Assembly (NCBI GenBank): GCA_965223355.1
Contig: CBDCWE010000003.1
Coordinates: 3,162,001-3,226,000 of the forward strand
DNA length: 64,000 bases
DNA from: Tectiglobus sp965223355
GTDB taxonomy: Bacteria > Pseudomonadota > Alphaproteobacteria > Rhizobiales > Hyphomicrobiaceae
Reading direction: 5' to 3'
Shown: in pieces, positions 62,416 to 64,000 of the stretch
Position numbering within the stretch: position 1 is the first letter of the stretch
Layout: every line of letters starts with the position of its first letter
The notes under the pieces: model-generated
What the model saw: the letters and a program-made list of their open reading frames with translations, nothing else
Databases searched by the model: none
Told to the model about the DNA's origin: nothing
Made by a program: the position numbers and the translations under genes

Positions 62416-63423
62416 TCAGGCAGCGATCTCAACCCTGTCGAGCAGCGGCGCGAGTTTGGGGTCAATGGTCGGGCTGGTCGCTTTGATGCATTGTAACAGT
62501 GCGATCTCGTTGGGCGTCAGCTCACCATCGCGCCCGATCCGTTCGACCAGCCAATCGGCCTCGCACGGTGTGATTTCCTGGTTGGTGATGATTTCGATGC
62601 GCTGCTGCTCGAGCCTGCTCAAGGCGCGCTCCTCCGGGCTTTGCTCGCGGTAGCGGTCCAAAATTCCGCAAAGACCGCCCTTGAGGGCCGAGCCGACGCC
62701 GGCGCCAAGGCTGAGGTCGCCGCGCGCCTCAAGCCAGCGCTCGCGTTCGAGGGCTTGCTGTCGCGATGGCACGCCATAGCCGGATGCCGCCATCACATGA
62801 TTGACGATCGCCTTGACGAACAGCTCACTCCAGGCCGGGCTGTTGTCGCCATCGCCGGCGACATCGTTGATTTCGAACAGCAGTTCAGCTTCGCGTTTGG
62901 TGATCGCGATATTGCCGTCGCCGCCAAATGCATACAACGCGCGTCGCAGCAACTCGACATCCCGGTCGGTGACGATGCCGGGTGCAACGAAGCCGCAGGT
63001 GCGAAGCGGGCCGGCTCCGCCAACGACGGCATTTTTGACTTGCTCGAGAGTGAATGTGACGAGCAGTTCGGGTGACCAGCGCGCGTGATCGAGGACGTTG
63101 AGCAGAAGATCGAGCTCGGTCTGCGTGCGCACGGTACCATCGCGTGCAATGCGCCCGATCAACCAATCGCCGTTCTCCTTCGTCAAGTAACCCTCGGGCA
63201 CGGTGTCGCAGACGATGTAGTCGGTTATCGCCTCAACGAAAAACTCGGCCCAGCTCGGGTCTTGGACTTTGCAGGCGTCATTGATTTCAAACAGACACTC
63301 GATTTCCTGGTCGGGCATTCTGTCGACGTCATAGAACCGCTCACGCAACTGTTTAACGTCGGTATCGCGAATGCAGCCGCGCCGACAAATCGCTTCGAAA
63401 GAAATCGGCTTGGCGATACTCAT
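62416..63423 (-). CDS. Hypothetical protein with internal duplication, 335 aa
   Basis: I do not recognise a named function. A segment of about 95 residues appears twice: IECLFEINDACKVQDPSWAE/FFVEAITDYIV at residues 40-70 and AELLFEINDVAGDGDNSPAW/SELFVKAIVNHV at 178-210. A second motif, DWLIGRIARDGTVRTQTEL and DWLVERIGRDGELTPNEIAL, is also repeated. It is acidic, helical and without signal or membrane segments. The DxDG-like loops hint at metal or calcium binding but do not form perfect EF-hands. ATG 63423 is the only reasonable start. Confidence 0.75.
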   Translation of the reverse strand: MSIAKPISFEAICRRGCIRDTDVKQLRERFYDVDRMPDQEIECLFEINDACKVQDPSWAEFFVEAITDYIVCDTVPEGYLTKENGDWLIGRIARDGTVRTQTELDLLLNVLDHARWSPELLVTFTLEQVKNAVVGGAGPLRTCGFVAPGIVTDRDVELLRRALYAFGGDGNIAITKREAELLFEINDVAGDGDNSPAWSELFVKAIVNHVMAASGYGVPSRQQALERERWLEARGDLSLGAGVGSALKGGLCGILDRYREQSPEERALSRLEQQRIEIITNQEITPCEADWLVERIGRDGELTPNEIALLQCIKATSPTIDPKLAPLLDRVEIAA

Positions 63424-63473
63424 TGGGCCACTCCGTGGTTGGTCGCGTGGATTGATGAATTAGGCCTCCATCG

Positions 63474-63488
63474 TTAACGATCTGCTAA
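63474..63488. promoter_or_regulatory. Possible CtrA-like site (one mismatch)
   Basis: TTAACGATCTGCTAA matches TTAA-N7-TTAA with one mismatch. It lies 51 bp upstream of the duplicated-domain gene's start. Weak evidence. Confidence 0.25.
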
Positions 63489-63621
63489 CGAACGAGCTAA
63501 AGTTGCACGCTGGTGCCACGGTGCAGCTGCCACTTGTCGAGGGCCGGCAAGCGTGCAAAGTACCGGCCAGCAGGACGGTCCGCCCGGCGGCGGCCACGAC
63601 GAGGTGACAAGTCCGAAAGCC

Positions 63622-64000
63622 ATGCAATTTCAGGACGACGTTGCGACAGCGACCTGGCAGGACGCATTCGAGCGGGCGCAGGAACAGCGCGCGGTCAACG
63701 TTGTCTGCATGAAATGGGGCGATCGCTATGGGCCGGAGTGGGTCAACCGCCTTTACGGCATGGTGATGCGCAACACCACGTGGCGTGTACACTTCGTGTG
63801 TTTTACCGATGACGCGACCGGCATCCGTGCAGAGGTTGAATGTCAGCCGCTGCCCGCGGTCGACTTCGATCGCAGTCTGGGCAAATACTGGCCCAAGCTC
63901 GGCCTCATGCAGGCGGGACTGGGCGGCCTTGACGGCCTGACCCTCTATCTCGATGTTGATCTGGTGATTATCGATTCGATCGATCCGTTGTTTTCACATC
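63622..64000 (+). CDS. Glycosyltransferase (GT8-like), 5' part only
   Basis: The gene starts at ATG 63622 and continues past the window, so 126 residues are visible. VVCMKWGDRYGPEWVNRLYG near the N-terminus and the DxD metal motif in LTLYLDVDLVIIDSIDPLF resemble GT8-like transferases, which use nucleotide sugars. The pattern RNTTWRVHFVCFTDD precedes it. A role in surface polysaccharide or LPS is likely but not shown. Confidence 0.75.
   Translation, partial: MQFQDDVATATWQDAFERAQEQRAVNVVCMKWGDRYGPEWVNRLYGMVMRNTTWRVHFVCFTDDATGIRAEVECQPLPAVDFDRSLGKYWPKLGLMQAGLGGLDGLTLYLDVDLVIIDSIDPLFSH

Overview
The window looks like a chromosomal segment of a free-living alphaproteobacterium. It is GC-rich and uses direct-repeat LexA boxes (GTTC-N7-GTTC) and a CtrA-type TTAA-N7-TTAA site. 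It carries a CycM-type membrane cytochrome c next to kdsB and pheA, Yej and Dpp type peptide importers, and a corrinoid/DUF1638/RACo one-carbon cluster. These traits together suggest a Hyphomicrobiales- or Rhodospirillales-like bacterium, plausibly marine given the DMSP-lyase-like cupin. The genus cannot be named from this sequence alone.

Layout. 1-4.9 kb: partial TPR lipoprotein, M17 aminopeptidase, NlpC/P60 hydrolase, a hypothetical gene and a GhrA-like dehydrogenase. 4.9-10.8 kb: yejABEF peptide ABC importer (minus strand). 11-14.8 kb: cytochrome c, kdsB, pheA and an SDR. 15.5-20 kb: L,D-transpeptidase, FAD amine oxidoreductase and mnmH. 20.5-24.9 kb: a tight three-gene operon of a periplasmic adaptor, a GAF-adaptor fusion and an M50 protease-adaptor fusion; this is the most unusual coding unit here. 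24.9-30.1 kb: homocysteine methyltransferase-like protein, dimethylglycine/sarcosine dehydrogenase-like protein and an MmgE/PrpD protein. 31.1-36.8 kb: a second peptide-type ABC importer. 37.1-44.4 kb: DMSP-lyase-like cupin, class III aminotransferase, then a corrinoid protein, DUF1638, a small virulence-factor-family protein, methyl-THF:corrinoid methyltransferase and RACo-like activase. 44.7-47.2 kb: hisF, an arginase-fold gene and hisA. 47.4-50.2 kb: small genes, including one behind two LexA boxes, then DUF3237 and a 2-hydroxyacid dehydrogenase. 50.3-51.8 kb: two tandem tRNAs and an intact IS481-family element. 52.2-59.5 kb: SPFH protein, a 1003-aa membrane/coiled-coil protein, an orphan amino-acid binding protein and a second L,D-transpeptidase. 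60.3-64 kb: small protein, catalytically degenerate SDR, dienelactone-hydrolase-like protein, a duplicated-domain protein and a partial glycosyltransferase.

Much of the catabolic content fits uptake of peptides and methylated osmolytes followed by demethylation and transfer of methyl groups into the folate pool: two peptide-type importers, the dimethylglycine dehydrogenase-like protein, the homocysteine methyltransferase-like protein, the DMSP-lyase-like cupin and the corrinoid cluster. The substrate methyltransferase (MttB type) that would normally feed such a corrinoid protein is not in the window.

The intergenic spaces hold at least three families of dispersed palindromic repeats. R1 is a ~136-bp double hairpin with three full copies, each beginning at the TAG stop codon of a gene and one showing paired base changes in a stem. 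R2 is a ~170-bp element with four successive hairpins (three copies). R3 is a GC-rich ~90-bp element with the core AGCGGGATGGTTCG (eight or so copies). Several short tandem repeats (8, 11, 12, 17, 22 and 27 bp) are also present. No CRISPR array, prophage or rRNA was seen.
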